This document shows positions 27,217-35,545 of a DNA stretch of 64,000 bases, piece by piece (the first letter of the stretch is position 1; each line of letters begins with the position of its first letter). The notes beneath the pieces are model-generated. The model was not told the origin of the DNA and did no database searches. It saw only the letters and a program-made list of their open reading frames with translations. Origin of the DNA: an uncultured Pseudoteredinibacter sp. (GTDB taxonomy: Bacteria > Pseudomonadota > Gammaproteobacteria > Pseudomonadales > Cellvibrionaceae). Location: positions 558,001-622,000 of the forward strand of contig NZ_CANMSS010000002.1 in NCBI RefSeq assembly GCF_947500695.1. Direction: 5' to 3'. The translations under genes and the position numbers were made by a program.

Positions 27217-28620
27217 ATGCAGTTGGTTTGGCTTCGTAATGATTTGCGCTTGGATGATAATCCAGCGCTCTACTTTGCTTGCCAACAAGCTATCGACAAT
27301 AAAGACTCTGTTTTAGTAGTGTATATTGCAAGCCCGAAACAGTGGCGAGCTCATAATGAGTCGCCCCGCAAGCTAGGGCTAATTCAAGAAACACTGAGGT
27401 GTTTACAGTCAACGCTTGCAGGTCTGGGCATACCTCTTGAGCTTCTAGAAACCGATAGCTTTATTGATATTCCTCGTGTATTAAGTACTTACTGCTTAAA
27501 GCACGAGATAAGCAAACTGCATTTTAATCGAGAGATTCCGCTAAATGAACAACGCCGAGATAAAGCGGTACAAGCTGAAATTTCGGCGATCGATGTCGCT
27601 GTAAAGTGTTACGCGGATGATAGAATCGTTCATAGAAATTTGCTCAGCAAACAAGGTGCGGTTTATAGAGTATTTACTCCCTGGTACAAAAGCTGGGTGC
27701 AGGAGTTGTTTAATGCTTTGCCAAAAGTCTTGCCGTCACCAGAAGCTGTGTCTTCGCCCGTAACTACAACAAAAGAGATATCCCTAAGTGGTGCGGAAGT
27801 ATTTCGGGAAGATATATGGCTAAGTAATGAAGTCGACGTCTTAGCCTTGTTGGAACGCTTTTGCAAGCGCAAAGCGGCCGGCTACGAAGCATCGCGGGAT
27901 TATCCGGCAATAGCTGGCACTAGTGTAATCTCACCCTATCTAGCGATTGGCTCTCTGAGTGCTAGGCGCTGCTTTCATCAGTTGGTTTTTTCGTGCGCCG
28001 AGCAGGGCGTGCATATCGGAGAAGCTATCGGTCATATCTGGACTCGAGAATTAGCCTGGCGAGATTTCTATCGATATTTGATGCTTAACTATGAGCATAT
28101 AAGTCGAGGCGAGAACTTCAAAACGGAGCCTCTTGCCAGGGCTTGGCGAGTCGATACTGAAGCACAAGATGCTTGGAAAAAGGGTCAAACAGGCTTCCCT
28201 ATTATTGATGCTGCTATGCGCCAGTTGTTGCAGACAGGTTGGATGCATAATCGTCTTAGAATGCTGGTGGCTAGTTTTTTTTGTAAGCTTCTGTGTTTAG
28301 ATTGGCGCGAAGGTGAGAGGTTTTTTATGGAGCAGCTGTTGGACGGCGACTTTGCTTCCAATAATGGTGGCTGGCAATGGAGTTCTTCCACAGGCTGTGA
28401 TGCATCACCTTGGTTTAGGATTTTTAATCCCACTACGCAATCAGAAAAATTTGATAAAGATGGTGAGTTTATTAAGCGCTTTGTCCCTGAGCTGGCTGCA
28501 CTGGATGCCAAATCAATCCATTGTCCAAGCCCGGAGCAACGACTGGCACTTGATTACCCTGACCCAATTGTCGATTATAAAGAAGCACGCCAACAAGCCT
28601 TAGATTTTTTTAAAGTTTAG
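27217..28620 (+). CDS. phrB: Deoxyribodipyrimidine (CPD) photolyase
   Basis: 467 residues. A blue-light enzyme that repairs cyclobutane pyrimidine dimers. The N-terminal antenna-binding domain starts QLVWLRNDLRLDDNPAL. The C-terminal FAD domain contains SPYLAIGSLSAR, WTRELAWRDFYR, GQTGFPIIDAAMRQL, MHNRLRMLVASFF and NGGWQWSSSTGCDASPWFR, the hallmarks of class I photolyases, including the Trp and Asn residues at the FAD/CPD pocket. Not a DASH cryptochrome by these motifs. Co-transcribed with the YbgA-like gene; it converges with the minus-strand regulatory operon. Confidence 0.95.
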   Translation: MQLVWLRNDLRLDDNPALYFACQQAIDNKDSVLVVYIASPKQWRAHNESPRKLGLIQETLRCLQSTLAGLGIPLELLETDSFIDIPRVLSTYCLKHEISKLHFNREIPLNEQRRDKAVQAEISAIDVAVKCYADDRIVHRNLLSKQGAVYRVFTPWYKSWVQELFNALPKVLPSPEAVSSPVTTTKEISLSGAEVFREDIWLSNEVDVLALLERFCKRKAAGYEASRDYPAIAGTSVISPYLAIGSLSARRCFHQLVFSCAEQGVHIGEAIGHIWTRELAWRDFYRYLMLNYEHISRGENFKTEPLARAWRVDTEAQDAWKKGQTGFPIIDAAMRQLLQTGWMHNRLRMLVASFFCKLLCLDWREGERFFMEQLLDGDFASNNGGWQWSSSTGCDASPWFRIFNPTTQSEKFDKDGEFIKRFVPELAALDAKSIHCPSPEQRLALDYPDPIVDYKEARQQALDFFKV

Positions 28621-28686
28621 AGAATTTCCTGACATCACCTTCTTAACTAGAATGCTAATAGGGGCAACATTGGCGAGGGAAAGTAT

Positions 28687-28947
28687 CTAAGAGTGATTTT
28701 TTATAATGCGGTCAAGTCTGTGATAAAAGTCCTCTAGCTCCTTGCGACTAGCACCACCACTATTGATGGTGTTATGAAATCCCAAGGTCACATTCACCTC
28801 TCGAAAGCTAAGGGTCACTTGATAACCGTCTGGGCCTTTGTCTAATTCAACTTGATCAAGACTAAAGCGATTTTCTACTTTTAGCCCGTGGTTCTCAATA
28901 AGACCTGCCGCAAGCAGTAAGCGCCTTCGATCAGCTGGCTGAGTCAT
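28687..28947 (-). CDS. Hypothetical protein downstream of MerR regulator
   Basis: 86 residues, soluble, with no signal or membrane segment. It starts MTQPADRRRLLLAAGLIENHG and contains beta-strand-like segments (YQVTLSFREVNVTLGFHN) followed by a short helix. I do not recognise the family. Its ATG overlaps the stop of the MerR-family gene by four bases (ATGA), so both are translated together and it may be an accessory to that regulator. Confidence 0.7.
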   Translation of the reverse strand: MTQPADRRRLLLAAGLIENHGLKVENRFSLDQVELDKGPDGYQVTLSFREVNVTLGFHNTINSGGASRKELEDFYHRLDRIIKNHS

Positions 28948-29897
28948 AGCTTTATATTCTCGGCTTCAATCACCTGTTGGAGCATTTTCTCCATCGTATG
29001 CCTAGCGTGAGCAGTTTGCAGATAGATTCTATGATGCAAAATGGCGTCTTCGGTATCTCTGTTTTCGCATTGCTGGCTATAGCTTTCAAAAGCACAAAGT
29101 GACTGGATAAGCTCAGCAATATGTTTCGGGCATTCGCAATCAATAGCCGTGCTTACATTACTAAGTTTATTTAGTTGCGAGGGGTTAAATATATGGATAG
29201 GCGCCATTCCTGAGCTATCGATTTCTTCGTCTTGTTCAGCCTCTGGGGTAGCCAATTGGCTAATGGCTTGGTAAAGCTCGGCGCTGTTTAGCGGTGCTCT
29301 CCAAAGCTTGAAATCAAAGTTTCGAAGTTCTTCAACGAGTTCTCGAAGACCATAATGAAATACAACAAAGACCGACTCTACTCTTTGGCTTTGATAAAGC
29401 TCCCTGAGGCTATGTAAGGCGCTGGCGTTTATGGTTTCTATCTGTAATACCGCAATATCGAAATGCTCGCTTTCTGTGGCTTCTGATATTTGCGAGAAAC
29501 TCCGTAAGCGAGCGGCCAGGTTCAGCTGCATATTATCATTGAGCTTAGTAATTAAGGTTGAAGGGATAGCTTCACCGCATAGCAGAATCTTGAGTTTACT
29601 GCTGTCTATTGATGGGCGGCTTTCAGATAAAGGCGTGTGCAATTCCTCTTGGCTACCCAAAGCTGAAAGTTCATCTTGGCTAAGAGTGGCAAGCTCACTA
29701 ATTTTGTAGCCATCGTCGATTAAGTGTTTGATGGATCTTAGGCGAAATATATCGGCCTCGGAATACCTCCGGCGGCCGGTATCGCTGCGGCCCACTAAAA
29801 GGCTGGGGTGGCGACGTTCCCAGGCTCTTAAGCGGTGAGCGCTGATGCCAGTTTGTCGAGATACCGTCGCTATTCCGAATTCCGCTAGATTATTCAT
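28944..29897 (-). CDS. MerR-family regulator, LitR/CarH-like layout without visible cobalamin ligands
   Basis: About 317 residues. Residues ~5-75 form a MerR winged helix (GIATVSRQTGISAHRLRAWER, then RRYSEADIFRLRSI). The remaining ~230 residues have the length and alternating alpha/beta pattern of the helical-bundle plus B12-binding region of light-sensing LitR/CarH regulators, but the EH and DxHxxG cobalamin ligands are not seen. Such regulators repress photolyase, haem and lipid genes in the dark. If B12 cannot bind, light may reach it through a partner protein. The start at 29897 is preferred: AGGA lies eight bases upstream, whereas ATG 29903 touches it. Followed by an overlapping small gene. 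Confidence 0.85.
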   Translation of the reverse strand: MNNLAEFGIATVSRQTGISAHRLRAWERRHPSLLVGRSDTGRRRYSEADIFRLRSIKHLIDDGYKISELATLSQDELSALGSQEELHTPLSESRPSIDSSKLKILLCGEAIPSTLITKLNDNMQLNLAARLRSFSQISEATESEHFDIAVLQIETINASALHSLRELYQSQRVESVFVVFHYGLRELVEELRNFDFKLWRAPLNSAELYQAISQLATPEAEQDEEIDSSGMAPIHIFNPSQLNKLSNVSTAIDCECPKHIAELIQSLCAFESYSQQCENRDTEDAILHHRIYLQTAHARHTMEKMLQQVIEAENIKL

Positions 29898-29965
29898 CGG
29901 CATTTCCTATACGTGTCTAGAATATATATCTAGATATATCAAAATATGTAGAGAAAATCCGTTTT

Positions 29966-29984
29966 AAATCTATACAAATCTATA
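29966..29984 (-). promoter_or_regulatory. Direct repeats in the MerR-gene promoter region
   Basis: On the plus strand AAATCTATA occurs at 29966-29974 and again at 29976-29984, a 10-base period that places both on the same helix face. The surrounding bases 29908-30002 are AT-rich with further TCTAGA and TATACA-like words. It lies in the 134-base gap upstream of the MerR-family gene and is a candidate operator for autoregulation. Confidence 0.4.
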
Positions 29985-30031
29985 TTTGGCGAGATAATGT
30001 ATAGTTATTGTGGTTGTTTTACAGGTTTTGT

Positions 30032-30700
30032 CTAAAAGCCGATAAAAGGCTGTAAAAGTTTAGGTACTAGGGATTTGAACTCCAGAGGGGCATCCATGGC
30101 GACTAGGCAAATACAGGCTTCATTGCCAATGGTGATAGGCTGATGCTCAACCTCATGGTCTAAATCAGCAACGTCACCAGGACGAAAACAACCCAGCTCA
30201 TCTTGAAAGGCGCCCTGCAGGACCATAGTCAGTTCGGAGCCTTGATGGCTATGCATGGGTAGGTTACGCCCAGGGGCGATACGCAACAGTTTTAAGCTGC
30301 TTTCTGAAGAGTGAAGATCACTGGAGTTAAGGGTGATGCTGTGCATACCCGGTACAATAAACCGCCAAGGTAACTCTTGATCCCTACCCGATAAAACCGC
30401 TACTACCTCGATCGGTAGTTGAGGCTCATTACCCACTGTGTGGGCAAGTTGCTGCGGAGTAGGCTCTGCATCTAGGGCCGCAAAGAACTTATCTCTTAAA
30501 GCGTCGGAGTCGTTTGCTTCTATTGGCGGGGAGTGCTCGATGAATTCACCGGCAATCGCCTCTGCCTTGAATATCTTTTCGTGGCACTGCGGGCATTGCT
30601 CAAGGTGGCAGTCAATTAATACTGCGAAAGACCGCGGAAGTGCACCAGCTGCATAGCTTAGCAAGGTTGCTTCGTCAGGATGATGGTTTATATGATTCAT
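30032..30700 (-). CDS. chrR: ChrR-type anti-sigma factor with zinc and cupin domains
   Basis: About 222 residues. The N-terminal anti-sigma domain has the zinc ligand pattern of Rhodobacter ChrR: His near residues 6-7, then HLEQCPQC with His32, Cys36 and Cys39. The C-terminal half is a cupin with HSHQGSE and a later DHEVEH metal site. ChrR holds its ECF sigma factor inactive and releases it in response to singlet oxygen. ATG 30700 is chosen: it overlaps the sigma-factor stop (ATGA), and the upstream in-frame start at 30721 would lie inside the sigma gene. Confidence 0.92.
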   Translation of the reverse strand: MNHINHHPDEATLLSYAAGALPRSFAVLIDCHLEQCPQCHEKIFKAEAIAGEFIEHSPPIEANDSDALRDKFFAALDAEPTPQQLAHTVGNEPQLPIEVVAVLSGRDQELPWRFIVPGMHSITLNSSDLHSSESSLKLLRIAPGRNLPMHSHQGSELTMVLQGAFQDELGCFRPGDVADLDHEVEHQPITIGNEACICLVAMDAPLEFKSLVPKLLQPFIGF

Positions 30701-31266
30701 AATGGATCTAATTCTATACACAGTTTCTGAAAAGCCAAACGTATACTTGATTTAATAGTACCTAGGGGAAGCCCTGTTGCTTTGGCGATCTCACTATGGC
30801 TCCGGCCAAGATAGTAGCTTTGATAAATCATCTGGGATTGCTGGTGTGGCAAGTTAGCAATGGCTTTCTTAACGAGGCCGTTGTCTAGGCCAAAGTCGAC
30901 GTCTTGAATATCTCCGCCTGCCAACTTTTCAGCGTGCTTTTGTTCTACCTTTTGGCGACGCTTGTGATCCACAAATAAGTTTCTCGCGATTGTGAACAGC
31001 CAGGTGGAGGCCTTGGCTTTCTTCGGGTCGAAAGTTTTGGCCCGGCGCCATGCTTGTAAGAAAGCTTCCTGGCTAAGTTCTTCCGCCAAATCCCTGTCAC
31101 TCGTTAGCTTGATTAACCAAGACCGCAGGCGTGGGGTGAAATAATCATAGAAAGCCATAAACAGCTTTCTATCGCCAGTCTCGGCAACAGCAACAAGACA
31201 GCTGTCCCAGTCCTGTTGCTCGGAGTTCTCTAGCTTTAATTCGCCCATCAGCTTTTCCGTCTTCAT
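30697..31266 (-). CDS. ECF sigma factor of the RpoE/ChrR type
   Basis: Up to 189 residues. Region 2 includes AEELSQEAFLQAWRRAKTF and KASTWLFTIARNLFVDHKRR; region 4 includes GRSHSEIAKATGLPLGTIKSS. Linkage to ChrR puts it in the ECF11 group that transcribes singlet-oxygen defence genes from TGATCC/CGTA promoters. The start is uncertain: ATG 31266 is only a couple of bases from the predicted transcription start, whereas ATG 31248 has GGAAAAG at a proper distance and may be the true start. It overlaps chrR by four bases. Confidence 0.92.
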   Translation of the reverse strand: MKTEKLMGELKLENSEQQDWDSCLVAVAETGDRKLFMAFYDYFTPRLRSWLIKLTSDRDLAEELSQEAFLQAWRRAKTFDPKKAKASTWLFTIARNLFVDHKRRQKVEQKHAEKLAGGDIQDVDFGLDNGLVKKAIANLPHQQSQMIYQSYYLGRSHSEIAKATGLPLGTIKSSIRLAFQKLCIELDPL

Positions 31267-31274
31267 AGTTTATC

Positions 31275-31300
31275 TACGTTTGAAGTGCTGTATTAGATCT
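31275..31300 (-). promoter_or_regulatory. Degenerate ECF promoter of the sigma/chrR operon
   Basis: Read on the minus strand: AGATCT (31300-31295) as a -35 matching four of six bases of TGATCC, a 16-base spacer, then CGTA (31278-31275). Spacing equals that of the strong divergent copy. It would allow autoregulation of sigma and chrR. Confidence 0.5.
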
Positions 31301-31322
31301 ACATCGCTTAATAAATAGAATT

Positions 31323-31349
31323 TGATCCAGTTGGGCAAGAGCAACGTAT
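31323..31349 (+). promoter_or_regulatory. RpoE/ChrR-type ECF promoter of the lipid-modification operon
   Basis: A consensus TGATCC at 31323-31328, a 16-base spacer and CGTAT at 31345-31349 match the promoter class of ChrR-linked ECF sigma factors. The first gene of the plus operon begins 26-38 bases downstream. The neighbouring sigma-chrR pair makes this assignment strong. Confidence 0.85.
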
Positions 31350-31374
31350 CAATAAGTATGTTCATGTTTAATTA

Positions 31375-32718
31375 ATGTCTAACTTTATGTCTAAAAAAAT
31401 TGCAGTTATTGGCTCAGGTATCGCTGGCTTGTCATGCGCTTGGTTGCTGTCGAAGCGGCATCAAGTTTGCCTGTATGAAAAGGATGATCGACTGGGTGGT
31501 CACAGTAATACGGTTGAAGCTGTTAGTCGGTTAGGACATATTCCTGTCGATACTGGATTTATTGTATATAACGAGCGCAACTATCCCAATTTAACAGCTT
31601 TGTTCGACCATCTCGGTGTTTCTACCCAGACATGCACCATGTCATTCTCGGTTAGTAATGAGTGTTTCGAATACGCCGGCGGTGAAGGTCTGCAAGGATT
31701 ATTTTCACAGGCGGCTAATGTTCTAAAGCCGAAGTTTTGGCAGATGTTGAGCGATACTATTTCTTTTTATAGAAAGATGAATGTTGAAAATCTCGAGATT
31801 GATAAAGACATAAGCTTGGGTGAGCTTCTAAGTGAAATGAAAATGAGTGATGCTTTTTGCCGTCACCACCTTCTACCTATGGGGGCCGCTATCTGGTCTA
31901 CGCCGATGGACAAAATGCTCGATTATCCAGCGGCAAGTTTTATCGAGTTCTGTCAGAACCACGGCTTGCTGCAGCTCTATAACAGACCTCAGTGGCACTC
32001 GGTCTGTGGCGGAAGTCGCGAGTACGTCAAAAAGCTGGTAGCTGACTTTCAAGGTGAGGCACTTTGCAATCGGGCCGTGAAGTCAGTCCGTAGAATAGCG
32101 AGCAAGGTCTTAATTGAAGATTGGCAGGGTAAGAAAGAGCACTACGATGAAGTGGTTTTCGCCTGTCATCCGGATCAAAGCTTAAAGCTACTTGATGATA
32201 TTCGCACCGACGAGAAAGAGCTTCTCGATTGTTTTGAGTATCAAAGAAATCGGGCCATTCTTCATAGCGATGAAAATTTAATGCCAAAAAATAAATCAGC
32301 CTGGGCTGCCTGGAACTATTTGTCGGATGGAAACTCGGATGTGTCTGTCAGTTACTGGATGAACAAGTTACAGCATCTAAAATGTGAAGAGCCAATGATT
32401 GTCAGCTTAAACCCGCTGAGAATGCCTCAGGAAAGCAAAATTCACGCGAGCTTCCTTTACGACCACCCTCTATTTAATCAGCGAACCAAGCAAGCCCAAA
32501 AGAGCCTATGGAATATACAGGGCAGCCACAATACATGGTTTTGTGGTGCATGGTGTGGCCATGGTTTTCATGAGGATGGTTTGCAGTCTGGACTTCTCGT
32601 CGCAGAGGCGATCTCTCATGTTAAACGCCCTTGGTTAACGGATGATGATAAGTGGAACAGTCGCATCCCTCTATCGCGAAGTTTTGATCGATGGATAAAA
32701 CGCAATGAGGCTGCGTAA
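31375..32718 (+). CDS. FAD-dependent amine-oxidase-like oxidoreductase
   Basis: 447 residues. An N-terminal FAD-binding fold (IAVIGSGIAGLSCAWLL, then LYEKDDRLGGHSNTVE), the conserved VDTGFIVYNERNYPNL, and a closing WFCGAWCGHGFHEDGLQSG, typical of the amine-oxidase/desaturase relatives found next to DUF1365 and cyclopropane-synthase genes. In ChrR regulons this gene set is linked with methylated and furan fatty acids, where a flavoprotein desaturates the acyl chain; that function is inferred here. First gene of the operon, transcribed from the ECF promoter. ATG 31375 and 31387 are both possible and neither has a clear Shine-Dalgarno. Confidence 0.88.
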   Translation: MSNFMSKKIAVIGSGIAGLSCAWLLSKRHQVCLYEKDDRLGGHSNTVEAVSRLGHIPVDTGFIVYNERNYPNLTALFDHLGVSTQTCTMSFSVSNECFEYAGGEGLQGLFSQAANVLKPKFWQMLSDTISFYRKMNVENLEIDKDISLGELLSEMKMSDAFCRHHLLPMGAAIWSTPMDKMLDYPAASFIEFCQNHGLLQLYNRPQWHSVCGGSREYVKKLVADFQGEALCNRAVKSVRRIASKVLIEDWQGKKEHYDEVVFACHPDQSLKLLDDIRTDEKELLDCFEYQRNRAILHSDENLMPKNKSAWAAWNYLSDGNSDVSVSYWMNKLQHLKCEEPMIVSLNPLRMPQESKIHASFLYDHPLFNQRTKQAQKSLWNIQGSHNTWFCGAWCGHGFHEDGLQSGLLVAEAISHVKRPWLTDDDKWNSRIPLSRSFDRWIKRNEAA

Positions 32719-33521
32719 TGAATAGTCAGCTTATCTATGGCGAAATTATTCATCAGCGTCATATCCCGAAGCCCTATCGCCTAAAACAAAAATACAACAG
32801 TATGATGTTGGACCTTGATGAATTATGTCAATTGACGGATCTGTCCAAGTTGTTTAGGCGAAACCGATGGTCCTTAATGTCATTCTATGATGCCGACTAT
32901 GGTTTTGCTGGGACGCAATCGGTAGAGCAGTTTATTTATGATCTTCTAGATCAATACTCCATCAAAAAGCCTAGCCGTATTAGACTTTTGTGTGGAGCTC
33001 GAAGCCTATTTTTTGTATTCAATCCTCTTTGTGTTTGGCTATGTGAGAATGAAAAGGGCGAAACAGAAACCTTGGTCTATGAAGTTAAAAATACTAAAGG
33101 TGAAAAACACCATTACATTGTAGATCTGAAAAACAATGGCAATGAAAGCAGGACAAAAAATGTCCATCGAGTGGACAAAAAGATGTACGTATCCCCATTT
33201 TCCATGATTGATGGCCAATATGAATTTTCTATCAAGGAAAGTGATAACTATTTTAGCCTGCTGATAAAACACTATATTAATGGTGAGAAGCACTTTTCGG
33301 CCCTTTGGAGAGGTTCAAAGACAGAGGTTTCAAAGGTTAATCTACGGGTTTATGTTATTAGATCCTTAATGGATTCTTACAAAGTTGTCTTAGGTATCCA
33401 TTGGCACGCTTTGCGTCTATTCATTGCTTCGTTTCCGTGGTACCCATTTAAAGTTCAATCCAATAGCCCAGTCAGTATTACTTCAATGCATAAAGATAGC
33501 CGTTTAGAGGAAAAACCATGA
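32718..33521 (+). CDS. DUF1365 family protein
   Basis: 267 residues. The family signature is visible at the start (GEIIHQRHIPKPYRLKQKY), with LDELCQL, LLCGARSLFFVFNPLCVWLCEN and KKMYVSPFSM; DUF1365 members normally keep an FNPVSF-like motif that is altered here to FNPLCV. Function is unknown, but the gene is almost always between the flavoprotein and the cyclopropane-synthase-like methyltransferase, as here, so it probably acts on the same acyl chains. Its ATG overlaps the previous stop by one base (TAATG), and its end overlaps the next start by four bases. Confidence 0.88.
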   Translation: MNSQLIYGEIIHQRHIPKPYRLKQKYNSMMLDLDELCQLTDLSKLFRRNRWSLMSFYDADYGFAGTQSVEQFIYDLLDQYSIKKPSRIRLLCGARSLFFVFNPLCVWLCENEKGETETLVYEVKNTKGEKHHYIVDLKNNGNESRTKNVHRVDKKMYVSPFSMIDGQYEFSIKESDNYFSLLIKHYINGEKHFSALWRGSKTEVSKVNLRVYVIRSLMDSYKVVLGIHWHALRLFIASFPWYPFKVQSNSPVSITSMHKDSRLEEKP

Positions 33522-34771
33522 GCCGTTCCTATACTAGTCAGGGTGCCAGAGCCGAAGTTTATCCTGCACTAAAATATTGGCAAAAATTTTTGCTTCGTAA
33601 GCTAGATTCCTTGGGCTTGAGCCGGTTTCAAATAGATTTTTGCGGTGATTCAAATAAAAAAATCACCCTGGGTGTAATCAAGCCGGGTGTACCTGTAGCT
33701 CATATTCAAATAATTAGATTTAAGGCTATTCTTTCGGCACTAAGTTCGGGAGTGCTGGGTTGGTCGGAAGCCTATTTAAAAGGGCATTGGAGAAGTGATG
33801 ACTTAATGTCTACTTGCAACTGGGCAATGTTTAACTTGGATAAGCTAGAAAAAGGGTTTTCTAGTAAGCGATTAAGTACGCTCTACAATCGCTTCATACA
33901 CATACGAAACAACAATAGCCGCAAAGGCAGTAAACGTAACATCGAATATCATTATGATTTAGGTAATGACTTTTATCGCTTATGGCTAGATGAAAGCATG
34001 AGTTACTCCTCAGCACTGTATCTCGATCAGGAGCAAGGCCTAAAAGAAGCCCAGCTTAATAAGTACAGAAAAGTAATAGAGATGGCGAGTGTTAAAGAGG
34101 GCGATAAGTTGCTCGAAATTGGTTGCGGTTGGGGTGGTTTCGCTGAAGAGCTCATGGCTGTGGAAGATACCGAATTGCACGCACTTACGCTTTCGAAAGA
34201 GCAGCTTGACTGGGCACAGGAGAGGTTGACGGCCTTTGGTTATAGCGATCGGCTTAACTTCGAACTGAAGGACTACCGTGACCTCGAAAATAGCTATGAT
34301 GCTGTTGTTAGTATAGAAATGTTTGAAGCTGTAGGTGAGGATAACTGGGAAAACTACTTCCAAGTTTTGAATCGAACCTTAAAGCCTGGAGCTAAGGCGG
34401 TTTTACAAGTAATTTGTATTGAAAATAATCGTTTTGAAAGCTATCGAAAAAATACTGACTTTATACAGAAGTATATTTTCCCTGGTGGTATGTTGCCTAG
34501 CCCTGAGAAAGTAAGAGAGTTAGGAAAGCAGGCCGGGCTTAAACTAAACTCAGAATTAGAGTTTGGCGCAGACTACGCAAAAACCTTAGCTATATGGCGC
34601 AAGTCGTTTTATCGTACCTGGCCTTCGCTCAAACAGCAGGGCTTTGACCATAAGTTCAAGCGCATGTGGGAATACTATTTGTGCTATTGCGAGGCTGGTT
34701 TTAACTATCAATCTGTTGATGTACGCCTATTTGAATTTCAAAAACCAAAGAATAGTAATGGGGTGGCATGA
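33518..34771 (+). CDS. Cyclopropane-fatty-acyl-phospholipid synthase family methyltransferase
   Basis: 417 residues. SAM-dependent enzyme acting on acyl chains of membrane phospholipids. Motifs: HYDLGNDFYRLWLDESMSYSS, LLEIGCGWGGFAEEL (SAM loop), SIEMFEAVGEDNW and YIFPGGMLPS, all classical for the Cfa family. It could make cyclopropane rings or, as in the Rhodobacter furan-fatty-acid pathway, add a methyl group to a dienoic chain; the ECF/ChrR control and flavoprotein neighbour favour the latter. Four-base overlaps with both neighbours (ATGA) show tight coupling. Confidence 0.92.
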   Translation: MSRSYTSQGARAEVYPALKYWQKFLLRKLDSLGLSRFQIDFCGDSNKKITLGVIKPGVPVAHIQIIRFKAILSALSSGVLGWSEAYLKGHWRSDDLMSTCNWAMFNLDKLEKGFSSKRLSTLYNRFIHIRNNNSRKGSKRNIEYHYDLGNDFYRLWLDESMSYSSALYLDQEQGLKEAQLNKYRKVIEMASVKEGDKLLEIGCGWGGFAEELMAVEDTELHALTLSKEQLDWAQERLTAFGYSDRLNFELKDYRDLENSYDAVVSIEMFEAVGEDNWENYFQVLNRTLKPGAKAVLQVICIENNRFESYRKNTDFIQKYIFPGGMLPSPEKVRELGKQAGLKLNSELEFGADYAKTLAIWRKSFYRTWPSLKQQGFDHKFKRMWEYYLCYCEAGFNYQSVDVRLFEFQKPKNSNGVA

Positions 34772-35526
34772 TGGAATCGATTTGGTTAACTGGGGCTAGC
34801 CAAGGCTTGGGTAGGGCTCTGGCTTTAGAGCTCGCTCGACAGGGATTTATAGTTTACGCCTCGGCTAGAAATCAACTTGCCCTTCAAGAATTAAAACAGC
34901 AAGCTTTGGGTCAGAAGCTGTCGGGCATGATTGTACCCAAACCTTTGGATATTGAAGACGCTGCTGATGTTAAAACCGTATTGGATTCCATTCTTAGCGA
35001 AGGTCCAATTGCTAAGGTTATTCTTAATGCCGGGACCTATCAGCCTGTTGATGCCAGTGACTTTGATTGTCAGAGTTTAAGAGATTTATTCCAACTTAAT
35101 GTATTTGGCACAGTAAATTGTCTGGAGCCCGCTGTTGCCGCTTTGCGCAAGCAGGGTAATGGACAGATAGCGATTGTTGCATCTTTAGCTGCTTATCGAG
35201 GTTTACCAAGGTCGGCGGCTTATGGAGCGAGTAAGGCCGCACTCATCCATATGGCAGAATCGCTTTATACCGAACTACACAGAGAGAATGTTGATATCAA
35301 GGTTATAAATCCGGGATTTGTGAAAACACCATTAACGGATAAAAATGATTTTGCAATGCCGCAACGGGTAGAGGCTGAGTGGGCTGCCAAACATATTGCC
35401 TCCAAACTGTCGAAGCCTGGCTTTGAAATTCGATTCCCTACACCATTTGCTCAATTTATGGGATTTTTGAAATGGCTGCCCTATGGGATTTATTTTCCAC
35501 TTATTCGAAAAATAAGCAATCAATAA
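34768..35526 (+). CDS. Short-chain dehydrogenase of the ChrR-linked lipid operon
   Basis: 252 residues. Cofactor motif TGASQGLG near residue 8, NAGTY near residue 88, and catalytic YGASK about residue 151. The C-terminus is hydrophobic (FAQFMGFLKWLPYGIYFPL), suggesting membrane contact and a lipid substrate. An SDR is a standing member of the ECF/ChrR lipid operons. It overlaps the methyltransferase by four bases. Start could be the first or second of two adjacent ATG codons (34768, 34771). Confidence 0.88.
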   Translation: MMESIWLTGASQGLGRALALELARQGFIVYASARNQLALQELKQQALGQKLSGMIVPKPLDIEDAADVKTVLDSILSEGPIAKVILNAGTYQPVDASDFDCQSLRDLFQLNVFGTVNCLEPAVAALRKQGNGQIAIVASLAAYRGLPRSAAYGASKAALIHMAESLYTELHRENVDIKVINPGFVKTPLTDKNDFAMPQRVEAEWAAKHIASKLSKPGFEIRFPTPFAQFMGFLKWLPYGIYFPLIRKISNQ

Positions 35527-35545
35527 CTATAAATGACCAGCAACT

